A DNA stretch of 64,000 nucleotides from Pogonophryne albipinna. Taxonomy: Eukaryota > Chordata > Actinopteri > Perciformes > Artedidraconidae. This document shows positions 37,632 through 49,455 of the stretch, piece by piece. The position numbers and the translations under genes were made by a program. The stretch is from the NCBI GenBank assembly GCA_028583405.1, contig CM053263.1, positions 2,952,715-3,016,714 of the forward strand, read 5' to 3'. The notes beneath the pieces are model-generated. The model saw only the letters and a list, made by a program, of their open reading frames with translations, did not search any database and was not told where the DNA came from. How positions within the stretch are numbered: position 1 is the first letter of the stretch; each line of letters starts with the position of its first letter.

Positions 37632-39009
37632 GTTATATTCAGGAAAGAAAGCAGTTCCTTTTTTTGGTTTTTCGAAGAATAAGTATATCTTCTGCTGAGG
37701 ACCTGAATTGCCCTTTTGGTTCATTCATCCTCTTCTTCTGAATATAATAAATTCTGTTCCTGTTAATGAAATTCCACTTATGAAAAAATAATCCCTGCCC
37801 TCTCTTGACTCTTAGAATGAGAGCCAGGCCTGTTAGAGCAAAGACAAATCCCACGTATTCAACTACAGAATACATGGAATTCTGTGATTCCTACTTAAAT
37901 CCGTCAATAATCATAAAAGGACCCTTCAATCCTTATATAATTGTCAAGGGATCCTTAAATACGTAAATAATGTAATCATTGTTGGTGCATATTTTGTATT
38001 ATTTATATGTTAAAAACACATTCCTTTGAAGAGATGTCTGCGAATGAAGCAGTTTACTCAAACTCAAATACTGATTCCAATGAGACCCATCTAAAACCCA
38101 TTTTGCACTAATTAAATACATTTGTTTTGCAGTCTTTCTAGCATCTGATTCAGTTTAGTCACAGTGGCTATGTAGGACAAAACTTCTACTGATGAGCCTC
38201 ACTGGATCCAACAAAGAGACTAGGACATGGCGATCCAGTATTGTGTGCCTCCCTGTTGTTCCTCACTGATAACATTCAGCCTGTGTCTGCTCATCCATCT
38301 AATTATCTGTCTACCTGCCTCCCTCTGTCCATCGCCACCCTCCTCTATTGTTATTCACTCCAGGCAGGACAAACATGACTCGCTGACCTCTGGCCATTAG
38401 AGAGCTTTCAAGCCAAAAGGGAACTGTGACCCTTTTTACCTGTAGCGCTCAGGGTCATTGAATGCCACTGTTTCAATGCAGCATGCCATTATATCAATTG
38501 GAAAGAGGATAATGGCAGGTTTCATTCTCAACCAAACTTCCAATAGGACAAAAGCAAGATAACCCCAACTGAAACCAATTGAAAACCTCCTTTAAACATC
38601 CCTGCACATGAGGACAGAGACTGCTTTTAGGGGTTAATGTATAATCACACACTCAAAAGTTTCTTTCGACGTCTCGAAGACAGAGTGAGGGCTTGACCTG
38701 GATTTCTGTAAAGCTCTCCCTCTGAAGCGACAGTCGTACTTTTCAAGGATACCAAGTCTTATTATCTCCTTTTTTTTTCTAAGTAGGATCGCTTACTTTG
38801 GTAAAAGCTCTGGCTTGTAACAATAGGCCTTTTTCTCTTGGTGATTGAGCTGCGGCTTTATGCTATAGCCCTTGATGCATAGGAAGGTAATTTCATGGCT
38901 CCTTCCTGCAGACATGAATCAAACACAGTGCGCTATTATCAAGCCCTGGATATTAGGCTTCTAGGTAGGGGATGGAGGTGGAGGGGATATTAAGCCTCAA
39001 AGTGTGTGC
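37632..39009. other. Unannotated mostly unique DNA
   Basis: No gene or repeat was recognised. The minus-strand frame at 37639-37875 has no known motif. Confidence 0.45.
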
Positions 39010-39034
39010 ATGTGTGTGTGTGTGTGTGTGTGTG
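39010..39034. repeat. Short GT microsatellite
   Basis: About 12 GT units. Confidence 0.95.
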
Positions 39035-39103
39035 ATAGACGGAGCGAGGGAGAACATGAGTGTATTTGGTCTTCATGAAGCAATAGCGAGGGGATGGAAA
39101 TGC

Positions 39104-39121
39104 GGGGGGGGGGGGGGGGGG
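39104..39121 (+). repeat. G18 homopolymer
   Basis: An uninterrupted run of 18 G. An 18-base C run follows about 390 bp downstream (39512-39529). The run length may be affected by sequencing error. Confidence 0.9.
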
Positions 39122-39334
39122 TTTGAGCGGTCCTGTGCATGTATCATGTTGCCGACTGTGTGGCTGCTGCCATCACATCAAAGAACAAAGGGGTGTTTAT
39201 GTCAGGGCTGACTGATTTGCTTTTTATTAATGTCTTACCTCCCTTTTCTCCCCCACAACCATCAGCCTCCACACATCATTCCCCTTCCCCCATTATGTTC
39301 ACCCCACAATGATTTATTTTGCATTTGTCTCCCA

Positions 39335-39339
<5 letters not shown>

Positions 39340-39405
<66 letters not shown>
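39340..39405. repeat. CA microsatellite
   Basis: About 33 perfect CA units. Confidence 0.97.
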
Positions 39406-39407
<2 letters not shown>

Positions 39408-39511
39408 TGCCCGACTCAGGTGGGGCCTCCCTGAAACGTGCCATGTATTCTCCTGGAGTGGATGAATGAACGCACAGGCAGACATTCATTCCCACTCCAG
39501 CTCCTCTTTCT

Positions 39512-39529
39512 CCCCCCCCCCCCCCCCCC
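39512..39529 (+). repeat. C18 homopolymer
   Basis: An uninterrupted run of 18 C, the complement of the run at 39104-39121. Confidence 0.9.
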
Positions 39530-41689
39530 GAGCCATTTACACGGTGAAAAAGGTTAATTGCTCGGAACACCGGCGGTGTTATTTCAGCTGATTCCAGAAG
39601 CCGTGCATTTGATATTAAACAGACAAGAGATGACTGTGATAATAACTGAGTATTTGAACAGGCAAATGGGATATGCTGTAATTCTAGGGATACGTTGTTG
39701 AGTTTTAGAAGAAAAGACACGAAAAAGAAAGCCTCCAGTTTGCTTTTTTTACCATTTAAATATGACAGCCCTGGTACAACAAATAGAGAGAGAAAGAAGA
39801 AGAATTCAAAGCATCTTCCAAAGTGTTAAATCATTTTCAGTTGAATCTGCATGTACTCTCAGCTGTCCTCACCCCTGAGTGATGGGTCCATGTGCAGGAG
39901 CTGCTCTAATCCCTTACGACCACATTGTGCAGCATCGTCACCCCATGAAGACCATTAGCATCATAGCTGCGGGTGATCGCTTTCTACAGCTCAGGGTCAC
40001 CGCTGGGTTTACTTTGAGCTAGCCCGGAAGAAAGAAACATGTGGATCAAAGGGAGGATTGTAGAGGAGACAGACAGGGATTATTACAAAAATACATTTGA
40101 CTTGACAAAGCAGAAAAGTGTTGTGAATGAAAGATCGACCTACAAAACATTGATGGGTGATTTCACTAACTCACCAATTAGTATTTCATCTGCTTTGAAA
40201 TGAGTCGATTATTGTGCTGTATCCCAACAACAAATCCATTTTTAAAATGCATTACTCTGGTAGATAATGTGTACCTCTTTGCAGCTTTTACATTCCATTT
40301 CTGTTGCATTCAATTGTGTTGAACACTACATTAAAATGTTGTGCAACTTTACGCTTCAAGACATCGAAATGCACCTGGAGGTTAGCTAACAAAATCAATA
40401 ATTTAACCAAAGTACCAAACAAGCTGAGATTTAACTAAACACAATACATGTTTGTGAAACTAAAATATGTATTGTATGATGACATTTAAATAACAAGATT
40501 TAGAGTTTACTGAGTCAAAGCAGTGCGTTTGCGCTAAAAGCTAACACTAGTAGCATGCTCTCAATCACAATGCTAACATGCTAATGGATTTAGTTTTTTG
40601 TGTTAGCATGCCACTGTTTGCTTATTATCACTAATTAATACTAATACTAATTAGTACTAAAAGTGCAGTTAAGTATGATGGGCGTACCACATGTTTCTCT
40701 TGTAGTAATTCTAGCAGCATTGCCATGTTTTATAATCTATGAGTCACGCTGCTTGCATTCTTAAAAGTGTAAAGGATAGAAAAATCCATTATTATAATCA
40801 GTACTCTTGGATTAAAACACATCCTCAAGTGAATTATTTATTTTCAGTGTATTTAAGTCTTTAAATATGTACATGTTATTATAATGATTAATTAAACCCA
40901 AGGTTGTAATTGCTAGCGCTATTGTTGCCTCGCCTCATGAATTAGAGTTATATCCTCTGCATGCAGCTTAATCAGTTGTATGCTCATAGTAAAAATGTTT
41001 TATGTGTGTGTGTGTGTGAGGGTTTATGCAATTCTGCGACCGCTCAAACACATTAGCTGTAAGTGGCGTCGGAAAGGCTAGCATCGTCAAACAAATGACA
41101 CAAAGAGAGGTAGCCTGTGCTCTCAAACGCGTTACTGTGATTGAGCTTGAGAGCTAGAGTGTGGCATTCTTTAAACACAGTGTTTGGGGAGAAGTGACGT
41201 ATTCAAACACACGGATAAGAGAGATGGGGGTCGCGTAGCAAAATGCATTACGGTGTTGGAGAGGTTGAGGGAGTGCAACATTTCCAAACACATTATACTG
41301 GAGCGACGATGGCATGCTGAAACAGAGTGTTGATGGAAAGCGGAGAGAGAGGGAGGGGTCAAGAGAGTTTCTGTTTTATTTCGGCGGTGTGTGTGTGCTT
41401 TGTCTGCCCATTGAGTGCTGACTGAGTTTTGACATCAGCTCAACCTGGGTACACAAACTCACCAGAGTGATTCGTCTCACCTAAAGCACACTTGAGGGTT
41501 TATTGGCACGCACAGACACTGACAAACATGTGTGCACATATACAAAGCCGCATATCTGAAGAAACTCACAAATGGACACACACACGTCTTATTTAAAATA
41601 AATCAAGGCATCCAATAAAACCAGCATGTAGAATCACTTCCAGAACTACACTCCTGACCCCGCCGATAAAGCCTGTCATGAAAGATTAA
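39530..41689. other. Unannotated mostly unique DNA
   Basis: No gene or repeat was recognised. The region is AT-rich with short open frames. Confidence 0.45.
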
Positions 41690-42080
41690 GCTCAGATCCA
41701 GCAAAACACTTCAAGACATGTTCCCCCATACTTTATCTTGGCACTGTGTCCGGCCCAATTAACCTTACAAGCAGGCCCCTTTTCACGTTGCCAACTCTGA
41801 AGCAGCAGGGGCACCGCATCCCTGGCATTTTTCTTCGCCTGGCAACGGAACACCTTGAACAATGCAGAAAAAACGCAAAAAATGCTCTCTTCTTCTCCTG
41901 TGGCGACACTTAGGTTGAATCTTTTCAATTAGCCAGGTTGACTTTGCAAGGCTAATTAAGTCCTCATCCTTGATGAGCTGTCTGACTTCTCCTCCAAGCC
42001 TCTTACCGGGGGCTTACAGCCCCGCGGGGGCCACCGGCCAGACAGATTGTTGTCCAGCTGGAATGGGATTAGCAGCCTGC
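41690..42080. other. Candidate conserved noncoding stretch
   Basis: This is complex, non-repetitive sequence with even base composition and no open frame of known type. It contains homeodomain-type words (AATTAGCC, GGCTAATTAAG), a CAGCTG-like E box nearby (GTCCAGCTGG near 42053) and no transposon signature. In a gene-poor window upstream of a gene start this is what an enhancer might look like, but conservation cannot be judged from one sequence. Confidence 0.2.
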
Positions 42081-43863
42081 CAGGGGCCTGAGGCCCACAG
42101 TCCCCGAGCTTTTGTTTGAGTCTGAAGTGTCGAGTTGGAAGGGGTGAAGCAGGGAGAGGATTGAGGTAATCCCCCCCTCTTCAGGACTGCTCCCCAGAGG
42201 AGAAGATCCCGAGTAACGCCAAAGACCACCAGCCACCATCAGAGCCACTGTTTACCCATCACACCCCAGCAGGTATAGGGCCAAAGAAGAAGTCCCCCGC
42301 CCCAACGTGAGTTTATGTATGTAATGAGGGTGATATTCAATGACTGATCAAAACATGTTTTTCCTCAGCCAAGCGTAAAGTATTGGAGTTGTCTGGCAGG
42401 ATTAGAGGCGTCACTCTATGGAGCAGCAGGTTGTGAAACCCACCTAGGCCGCTTGGATTTAGTTTGCTATAACAATGAGATTATTTATGTAATCAACCAG
42501 CTGCCAATCTAAATCATTATAACAGATTGCTTATTGGCAAGAAAACATTAGCACTAGAAAACCAAAACTTTAATTCAAGAAACACAATCTCTGAACACTG
42601 ATTCAAATAATAATAATAACAGTGCAAAGCTGCTGACTCTCTGCTTTTAAGACTTTATTTGCACAAGCATGTTGTTTCTCAGCCAAAATTGAACTACGTT
42701 TGTTTAATTTGTATAAAGGAGGATGAAGAAATTAGGATTTTCATGAATAATGACTGAATGGTGCCGACTCTAAAAGCACTCAAACACACCTGTGGTATGC
42801 AGGTGTTAGAACACATGTTCACACTGTACAGTGTATACAGTGTTATCACACAGTGTTGGTGTAGATTATAATAATAGATGATTCAAAATATAGGCATTTG
42901 GTCAAAGGACATGTCTTGTTTTGTGATGTAGGTTTTTCCTACATTTTCCCCTGACAACTGTTGTTTTAAAGTAATCCCGCACATAGAACATGAAGACATG
43001 TTAATCACAAATAGTTTAGCTGCAGAGGCTAAACTTGTCAGGCTTGCAGAATCCTGCAAGAAAGAACACAGTGAGTGGTTTGTTTTAAAGACCTCCACCC
43101 TTTTTAAAGGATTAGGGGGGAAGAAAAAGCAGAATTCTGTAAATTGTCAGGTTAGTCACTGCTGAATCAGGTTTGACAAGTACGAACCAGTAGGTTTTAC
43201 TGCTGGAGGGAGACAGGTGTAGAAATCTCTGCTCATCAGCTAATTTGATTTATTGAGAGACTGTTTCTTGGATGAACACCATATTATCTTGTATTATTTG
43301 CCGGCTCAGTTAGTAGTGTGACTTCTCTTATGGTGTGCCTGTGACTCAGCTTCAGCATTGAGCCAATTTCAACAGGCTGTCTTTCATCGCGGTGTGACAG
43401 AAGCACATGAGATTAGAGCAGAATCCACCCAAAACAACCACGCTGTGCTGAGGGATAATCCAGAGTCCAAACATCAGAGGGAAACAGGAGGACACTGCCT
43501 CATCTGTCATCCAACAAGAATCCGCCCCGAAGAAAAACACAGGGACGAGATGCGCCGCTATTGTCCGACCTCGCTGGCACTGGCATAACAGGAAGTGATG
43601 AGTGTCTACGCCTGAGGTGACCAACTGTGCCTCCAGCTTCAAAACATGTGATGTTGTCGGATCAAACAGTGGCTGCATTTGTACAGAAGTATGCAGTATG
43701 TGAACTCACAAAACTAAATTGGCTCCTTTGTATAGAACTTGTGTTTGAATATGGATTGATAAATAACTTTGTAACCCTTTCCAGCTTTTTGAAAATCAAC
43801 AATTGTTGTTCGTCGGGCTTCTGAAATCTTTTGGCATGGTTAACATGGACAGATGCTTCTTAT
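42081..43863. other. Unannotated mostly unique DNA
   Basis: No gene or repeat was recognised. The stretch 42440-42560 is AT-rich but complex and could belong to the same possible regulatory block. The minus-strand frame at 43352-43678 has no recognised domain. Confidence 0.4.
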
Positions 43864-43865
43864 TA

Positions 43866-44008
43866 CACTGACAAAACTGAACGAAATAATATTACGTTGA
43901 ACCTAAACATTTTTGTGTTTAAACGTAATATGTATTGCTTTTATAATACAATTATGTAAAATCTGTTGACATGATACATTTAATTAAAGTCAATGTTTCA
44001 ATGTGTAA
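43866..44008. mobile_element. Palindromic MITE, copy 2 (shortened)
   Basis: It begins TACACTGACAAAACTGAA and ends with TTAATTAAAGTCAATGTTTC and AATGTGTA, both halves of the family seen at 35062. Part of the left half has been lost. Confidence 0.75.
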
Positions 44009-44327
44009 TAGCAAACTCAACATTTTAGAGTGATTTTTGTCATTTAAGACAAAGCTCAAACAACACTTCTAAACTTGTTTCATTTCACAAAACAAGGTTT
44101 GCTAACTCCTAACTGAATTAGCTTTTGTTAAAGTCTAGCGTTTCACATACTTTTTCCTACTGGGATTGTTTGAAGGATGTGTTCACTATTGACAAAAACC
44201 AAACAATAATTGGTGTGCTATCAGCTAAAACAGATTGTGTTTGTTCATTATTGTAACTAAGGTGAAGGTCAGACCATATTTTAGAAACATGCATACATAA
44301 ATGCAGGTTATTCCAAAGGGTTCACTT
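44009..44327. other. Spacer between two MITE copies
   Basis: Unique AT-rich DNA. Nothing was recognised. Confidence 0.5.
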
Positions 44328-44329
44328 TA

Positions 44330-44530
44330 CACTGAAACAACTGAAACATTGACTTTAATTAAATGTATTGAATCGACACATTTCACATTACTGTATTAGG
44401 TTAGTTAAAATAAATAATATTAAGTTGAACCTATTCAAAATGAGCATTACTGTGTTCAACTAACCTATACAGTGATGTGAAACATGTTGACATACATTTC
44501 ATTGAAGTCAGTGTTTCAGTTCTTTCAGTG
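44330..44530. mobile_element. Palindromic MITE, copy 3 (best-preserved ends)
   Basis: The left end CACTGAAACAACTGAAACAT and right end GTTTCAGTTCTTTCAGTG are inverted, with TA on both sides (44328-44329 and 44531-44532). This copy gives the clearest target site for the family and points to Tc1/mariner-type mobilisation. Confidence 0.88.
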
Positions 44531-44532
44531 TA

Positions 44533-46493
44533 GAAAGAGAACTATTTTTTGTCTTTTGCTTCCTCTGGATTCAGACACGAGTGTAGCGAAGTTGGCACGA
44601 GTCCGAGTTTTTCAATAGGATGAGCATTGATATGAAGCTCTGAAAAGACTTCAGGCTTTAGGGCATTTTCTTTTTCTAAAGTTCAGAAGTAAAAGCTGTG
44701 CTAATTTGAACAGTGCACCATTCACTGTTCAGGTGACTGATGTGGTTATTACCACTGTCAGTACTCTACATCTTATTTTACAACCATCACAAAGGCTGTA
44801 GTTCAAAGGCGTGTTTGAATGCCAGAACATATGCAACACAGCTGTTTGAGACACTAAATACATTGGTATCATCTTAATCTTTTCTTTTTAACATCAATCA
44901 ACACCCAACCACATGCCCCCCCCCGCCCCCCTAACAAATGTACAGTATCTTGTTGGCTCTCCCTATTGAAATGCAAGATGGATAGCGTACAGTCATGATG
45001 TGTGTTTGTAGGGATCTTTGCCCAGTTCTCACCAGCAGGACCAGAGGCTGTTTTTATAGCTGCATCTCTTGCGTCAGTTCTCCGAGATGTCAGGATTGAC
45101 GGGTGAGAGAAAAGGAGCCTCACACTGAAGAGGAATGGGACTGATCCTGTGCCAGACAGCCTCAGCTGGGGGCCACCATCCAACTGACTTTTCCAACGAG
45201 TCCCCGCCCCCACAAACCCTCCTCCGTCCACCCACTGTCCACCCTCCCCACATTTATTTTCTGGACATACACTGATAACAGAATTTCCGGGGAACTGTCC
45301 AAACAGACTGCCCCGTGTTGCAATGTTTTGGACACAAGTCAGGGTTACTCCATTAGATAGGTATCGGGTTAACATGCTTTGTCAGCATGTGGACGGGGAA
45401 AAGCAAATCCCCATTTGTGCTGTTGAGTCGAGGAACAAACAACAGCTCTATGTTTGTCTTGTAAATTGATTGTGTTTCCATCTTGTCTTTTAATTTGCCA
45501 GATACAAGGCTGTTGAATCGTTATGCTTGAGCTCTGGATATTTTCTCTCAGGCCCCAGATGGACTGTTTTGTGCCGGTCGAACAGAGCGTACAAATGACA
45601 CACTGACTTATTTATTATAACAAGTCTTGTTGTACGGACACAAACGGCTGCCATTTATGTTCCTTTCCCTCTCTTTCTCTCGTTTTCTCTGGTCAAAAGA
45701 AGAGTTCTCAGAAGTCAGCATGACGGTCATTCCTCCTAATGTCTGGACAGTCTTTTTTCCTAACTCATGACATTCTTTTAAGACATTTATTATAGGACAT
45801 TTACGAGTAATGGGGTGTTTAATTTGCCATAATGAAACCTAATCACCCTGTGGACAGTGCTTTGAATCCATCTGTCCAGTGGTTTTATATTCGAAGCCGT
45901 GGAACAGAATGACTCTCGGTCTGCAGGCTGTCAGTGAAAGCAGTTGAAGGAAGGGCTTCCTTTACATCTTAAAGGATTAAAGTGTGTGGATGATGATGAG
46001 ATGAGTAGTTTGAAGTCCAGCTTCTTTTCCCTCTTGGAAAAAGCTCAACTCTGAGAGATAATGCTGAATATGAATGAATTGTCAATGGAATTTGTTTAAA
46101 GGATGTTTCTGGCTTTATATTGTAGTGCAAAACGTATGTGTAGTATCAAGGTCTGGCGTTTAAAAAGAGCATGTTTTGTGACAAATCAATGACTTCCAAT
46201 GGAACCACCACAATGAGCTGATTCACTATTGGGGGCAAACTAAATGAGTTCCGTAAACAATGACCCGTCGACCAATAGCAAGCTGTCTTGACAGGACTGA
46301 CCTTTGAGGAAAGAAGGAGGTGAAGATACAAAGAATTTAACACATTAGAGGTGTTGCGTCTAGCAACATAACAATGCAAACGAATGTGCAATGATGTCAT
46401 CAATATAGAAGTGAGTGTCAAGGGGCAACTTTCTGATGCTTTTTGAGCCAGCTACTTTCATTGGAAAACAGAAACTGGTTTCCTGCTAATTTA
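44533..46493. other. Unannotated mostly unique DNA
   Basis: No gene was recognised. The 168-codon minus frame at 44869-45375 covers GC-rich sequence with C and G runs and shows no recognisable domain or splice context, so I do not call it a gene. Confidence 0.45.
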
Positions 46494-47014
46494 CTGCTAA
46501 CCCAACCCAGTCTCACGGCATTTCGTGTTATAGTCACGACATTTAATCTATTGATTCGTGTTCACCAACACGATTTTCCCCTTTTTTTCATGTCACACAA
46601 CAATTTTAAAAGCAATGTATTTCTATTGGTAGTAATATGTTTCGTGCCTGCAGCACGTCTTTTTGTCCGGTCGGGTCTTGGAAGACTGGAAGCTGTGTGG
46701 TTCATAAAAACATTTTCTTACTCAATATCAAGCCACGATTATTGCTTTTATTTTAAATCATATCATGACGGACTTTTTTTGTCGTCTGTGAGGAAAAGAA
46801 ATGGGGCTCAGAGCCTCAGAATACTGAAATCTGTATTTTTTAAATCTTTTTTTCCTTCTAATTTGTTATTCTTTTCAAAATAACACACTGTTATTTACTC
46901 ACCAATAACACACAATTATCCTTGTTTTTATTTATTTGTTTAATTCCATAATCTCGGGCTTTTTTGGCGTCCGTCAGGAACTGAATTTCAAAATAAAAAT
47001 AACCGGAAACAGAC
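46494..47014 (+). repeat. Outer inverted-repeat arm, left
   Basis: This pairs with 48951-49455. Shared landmarks include GGCATTTCGTGTTATAGTCA, TTTTTGTCCGGTCGGGTCTT, CTCAGAGCCTCAGAATACTG and the inner end CCGTCAGGAACTGAATTTCA. Confidence 0.9.
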
Positions 47015-47138
47015 ATAGCATCATTGCGATACACAGCTACTGAACTGATTACCCAAGATCCTCAGCTATGGTTTAAGCTCGCTGATTGGATGTTTTAGCC
47101 GCAATGCATGTAGGGATATGGTGTTAATGCCATTGTCA

Positions 47139-47410
47139 CTGTCACTACCCGATCTGCAGCTCTGCCCGATCTGCAGTGCGCATGTGCGAGATGGTCCGCC
47201 ATATTGGACATCTCCGGACGGCAACCCAAATAGGACACTTGGCGTTTGGCAAAGCACAAAAAGAAAACTCAAAAACTCGAGAGAGATTAGTTATTGTTAT
47301 TACAACGTGACTTCACTATTATTTAACAACTCTTTTTATTGGGTTCTTTTATTTGGGGTTAAGTACATTGTCAGAATATGTGAGAAATGAATTTAACTTC
47401 TTTTAGACAG
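47139..47410 (+). repeat. Inner inverted-repeat arm, left
   Basis: This pairs with 47461-47733. It begins CTGTCACTACCCGATCTGCA and contains TGCGCATGTGCGAG (an NRF1-like palindrome) and CCGCCATATTGG (a YY1-like core on the other strand), then an AT-rich part with TTTATTTGGGGTTAAGTACA. Confidence 0.9.
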
Positions 47411-47460
47411 TTATAAATAAATATTTACTGTGAATGTATGCAAACATGTATGGCATATAG

Positions 47461-47733
47461 CTGTCGAACAGAAGTTAAATCAATTCCTCACTTATTCTGA
47501 CAATGTACTTAACCCCAAATAAAAGAACCCAATAAAAAGAGTTGTTAAATAATAGTGAAGTCACGTTGTAATAACAATAACTCATCTCTCTCGAGTTTTC
47601 TTTTTGTTATTTGCCAAAAGCCACTGTGTCAAGTGTCCATCTTGGGTTGCCTTTCCGGAGTTGTCCAATATGGCGGACCATCTCGCACATGCGCACTGCA
47701 GATCGGGCAGAGCTGCAGATCGGGTAGTGACAG
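47461..47733 (-). repeat. Inner inverted-repeat arm, right
   Basis: Near reverse complement of 47139-47410, with a few small differences, including extra bases near 47620-47630. The same NRF1-like and YY1-like words are present, reading CAATATGGCGGAC on the plus strand. Confidence 0.9.
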
Positions 47734-48186
47734 CCATATCAAATCCGAAAAACATTTCTGAGTTTAGGATGGCCGAAGACACTACACTACCCATAATGCC
47801 CAGCTATCGTTTAGGACTACTGTCTCTGTGATTAATCTTCAAGCTCTGGGATTGGATGTTGGAGTGGCAGTGCGCCAAGGTTACGCCCAGCGTCAAACAG
47901 CTGTTTGAAATGGAACGAAACCACACCAGACTATCCAAAACTGGAATCGAACGCCCCCCCAGAACTACACATGCTGGCTATTGTGTTTCGCAAAATGTTC
48001 TATGGGACGTCTCTACTGAACGTTTTCGTTTTTCCCACAATTAGAAGTTGCCAGTATTAAACACATTGGTGTTATCAAATGTAAAACATATAATTAATAC
48101 ATGGGTGAAAATCGCTTGTGTCCATAATGCGCAGCATTAATATATACCCACATGACAGCTCATTGTTACTTTGTAATTCTACTCCA

Positions 48187-48318
48187 CTACAATTCAGAGG
48201 TTAACCTGGTATTTTTACTCCACTACACTTATTTGAGTTACTTTGCAGATTCTGATTAATGATGTGAAATATAAACAACCCTTAAATCAGACTTTAGTTA
48301 CACCTGAGTAAAATTCAG
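48187..48318 (-). mobile_element. Fragment of the AAGTACT-rich hAT-like MITE
   Basis: It contains CTACAATTCAGAGGT, TTACTTTGCAGATT and ATCAGACTTTAGTT, all found in the element at 2478-2993 in the same order. Both termini are missing. Confidence 0.7.
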
Positions 48319-48499
48319 GGAAGGTGATTGTCAAGTGCCAACAATCAGGAGAGATATTTGATAGTTAGTGCTTGAGAAGACTAAACATGTATCTGCAATT
48401 GACATGAATGGAAACGAGTAATAAAGTATATTCATTACTCGTTATTCTCTACTAATAGTTAATTAAAGACTGTATATTATGGCTATTTTGCACATCCCT

Positions 48500-48610
48500 T
48501 TCAAGATTTCAAGATTTTCTAAGGTTTATTGACATATCATATACACAACTATGGTGTAGTTATGCAATGAATGAAAAACTTGGGTCACAGGTTCCTCAAC
48601 AGTGCATTAA
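48500..48610 (-). mobile_element. Possible LINE or SINE 3' tail fragment
   Basis: The sequence around AAGGTTTATTGACATATCAT and TGCAATGAATGAAA resembles tails I recall from fish non-LTR elements. No borders are visible. This is recognition only. Confidence 0.3.
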
Positions 48611-48950
48611 AAGACATCTATCAATATGTGTTTACCTCCACCATTAAACCGTCATATTCTGCACATTTCTTATTCTATCTACATACATAAGAGTATAATT
48701 CATGTATAATATCAGTTAAAATAAGTGCTTCAACATAGTTAACATTGCAGGAAAGCAATATATTAGACGTTAAGTACTTTGTCAGGCTTAATATTTATCT
48801 GTAGATAGATACCCCCAAAGCTTTTTTCTTATTTGAAAGAAGACCTTAATCTAAAGTATTATTTAATGTTTAAATAAAGGTTAATTCGTTTTTCTGTTTT
48901 ACTAAACTGTTTTATTGTAGAGATCACTTATAGTATCTTCTTGATTTGAC

Positions 48951-49455
48951 GTCTGTTTCTGGTTATTTTTATTTTGAAATTCAGTTCCTGACGGACGCCA
49001 AAAAAGCCTGAGATTATGGAATTAAACCAATAAATAAAAGCAAGGATAATTGTGTGTTATTGGTGAGTAAATAACAGTGTGTTATTTAGAAAAGAATAAC
49101 AAATTAGAAGGAAAAAAAGATTTCAGTATTCTGAGGCTCTGAGCCTCATTTATTTTCCTCACAGACGACAAAAAAAGTCAGAAATTATACGATTTAAAAT
49201 AAAAACAATAATTGTGGCTTGATATTGAGTAAGAACATGTTTTTATGAACCACACAGCTTCCGATCTTCCAAGACCCGACCGGACAAAAAGACGTGTTGC
49301 AGGCACGAAACATCCTACCAATAGAAATACATTGCTTTTAAAATCGATCTGTGTGACAAGAAAAAAAGGGGAAAATCGTGTTGGTGAACACGAATCAATA
49401 GATTAAATGTCGTGACTATAACACGAAATGCCGTGAGACTGGGTTGGGTTAGCAG
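48951..49455 (-). repeat. Outer inverted-repeat arm, right
   Basis: Reverse complement of 46494-47014. The arms differ by scattered substitutions and short indels, for example near 49150-49200 and 49310-49350. Confidence 0.9.

Larger units (their letters stand above)
47734..48950. other. Extra sequence in the right half of the foldback element
   Basis: This 1.2 kb has only 124 bp opposite it in the left half. It contains a fragment of the AAGTACT-rich hAT-like family (48187-48318) and a possible retroelement tail (about 48500-48610). The rest is unrecognised. The open frame at 47856-48044 has no known motif. Confidence 0.55.
46494..49455. mobile_element. 3-kb foldback-like element with two nested inverted repeats
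   Basis: The outer arms are 46494-47014 and 48951-49455, reverse complements of about 510 bp that agree at well over nine positions in ten by eye. They begin CTGCTAACCCAACCCAGTCT and end with its complement. Inside them lies a second inverted repeat (47139-47410 and 47461-47733) around a 50-bp spacer. No transposase is visible. A clear target duplication is not seen, so it may be a long-TIR DNA transposon or an inverted duplication of a 0.9-kb unit with about 1.1 kb of extra sequence in the right half. Confidence 0.75.

Noticed and set aside
44869..45375. 168-codon minus-strand frame in GC-rich DNA
   Set aside because: No recognisable domain, signal or splice context, and glycine-rich text from G/C runs. 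Probably chance.
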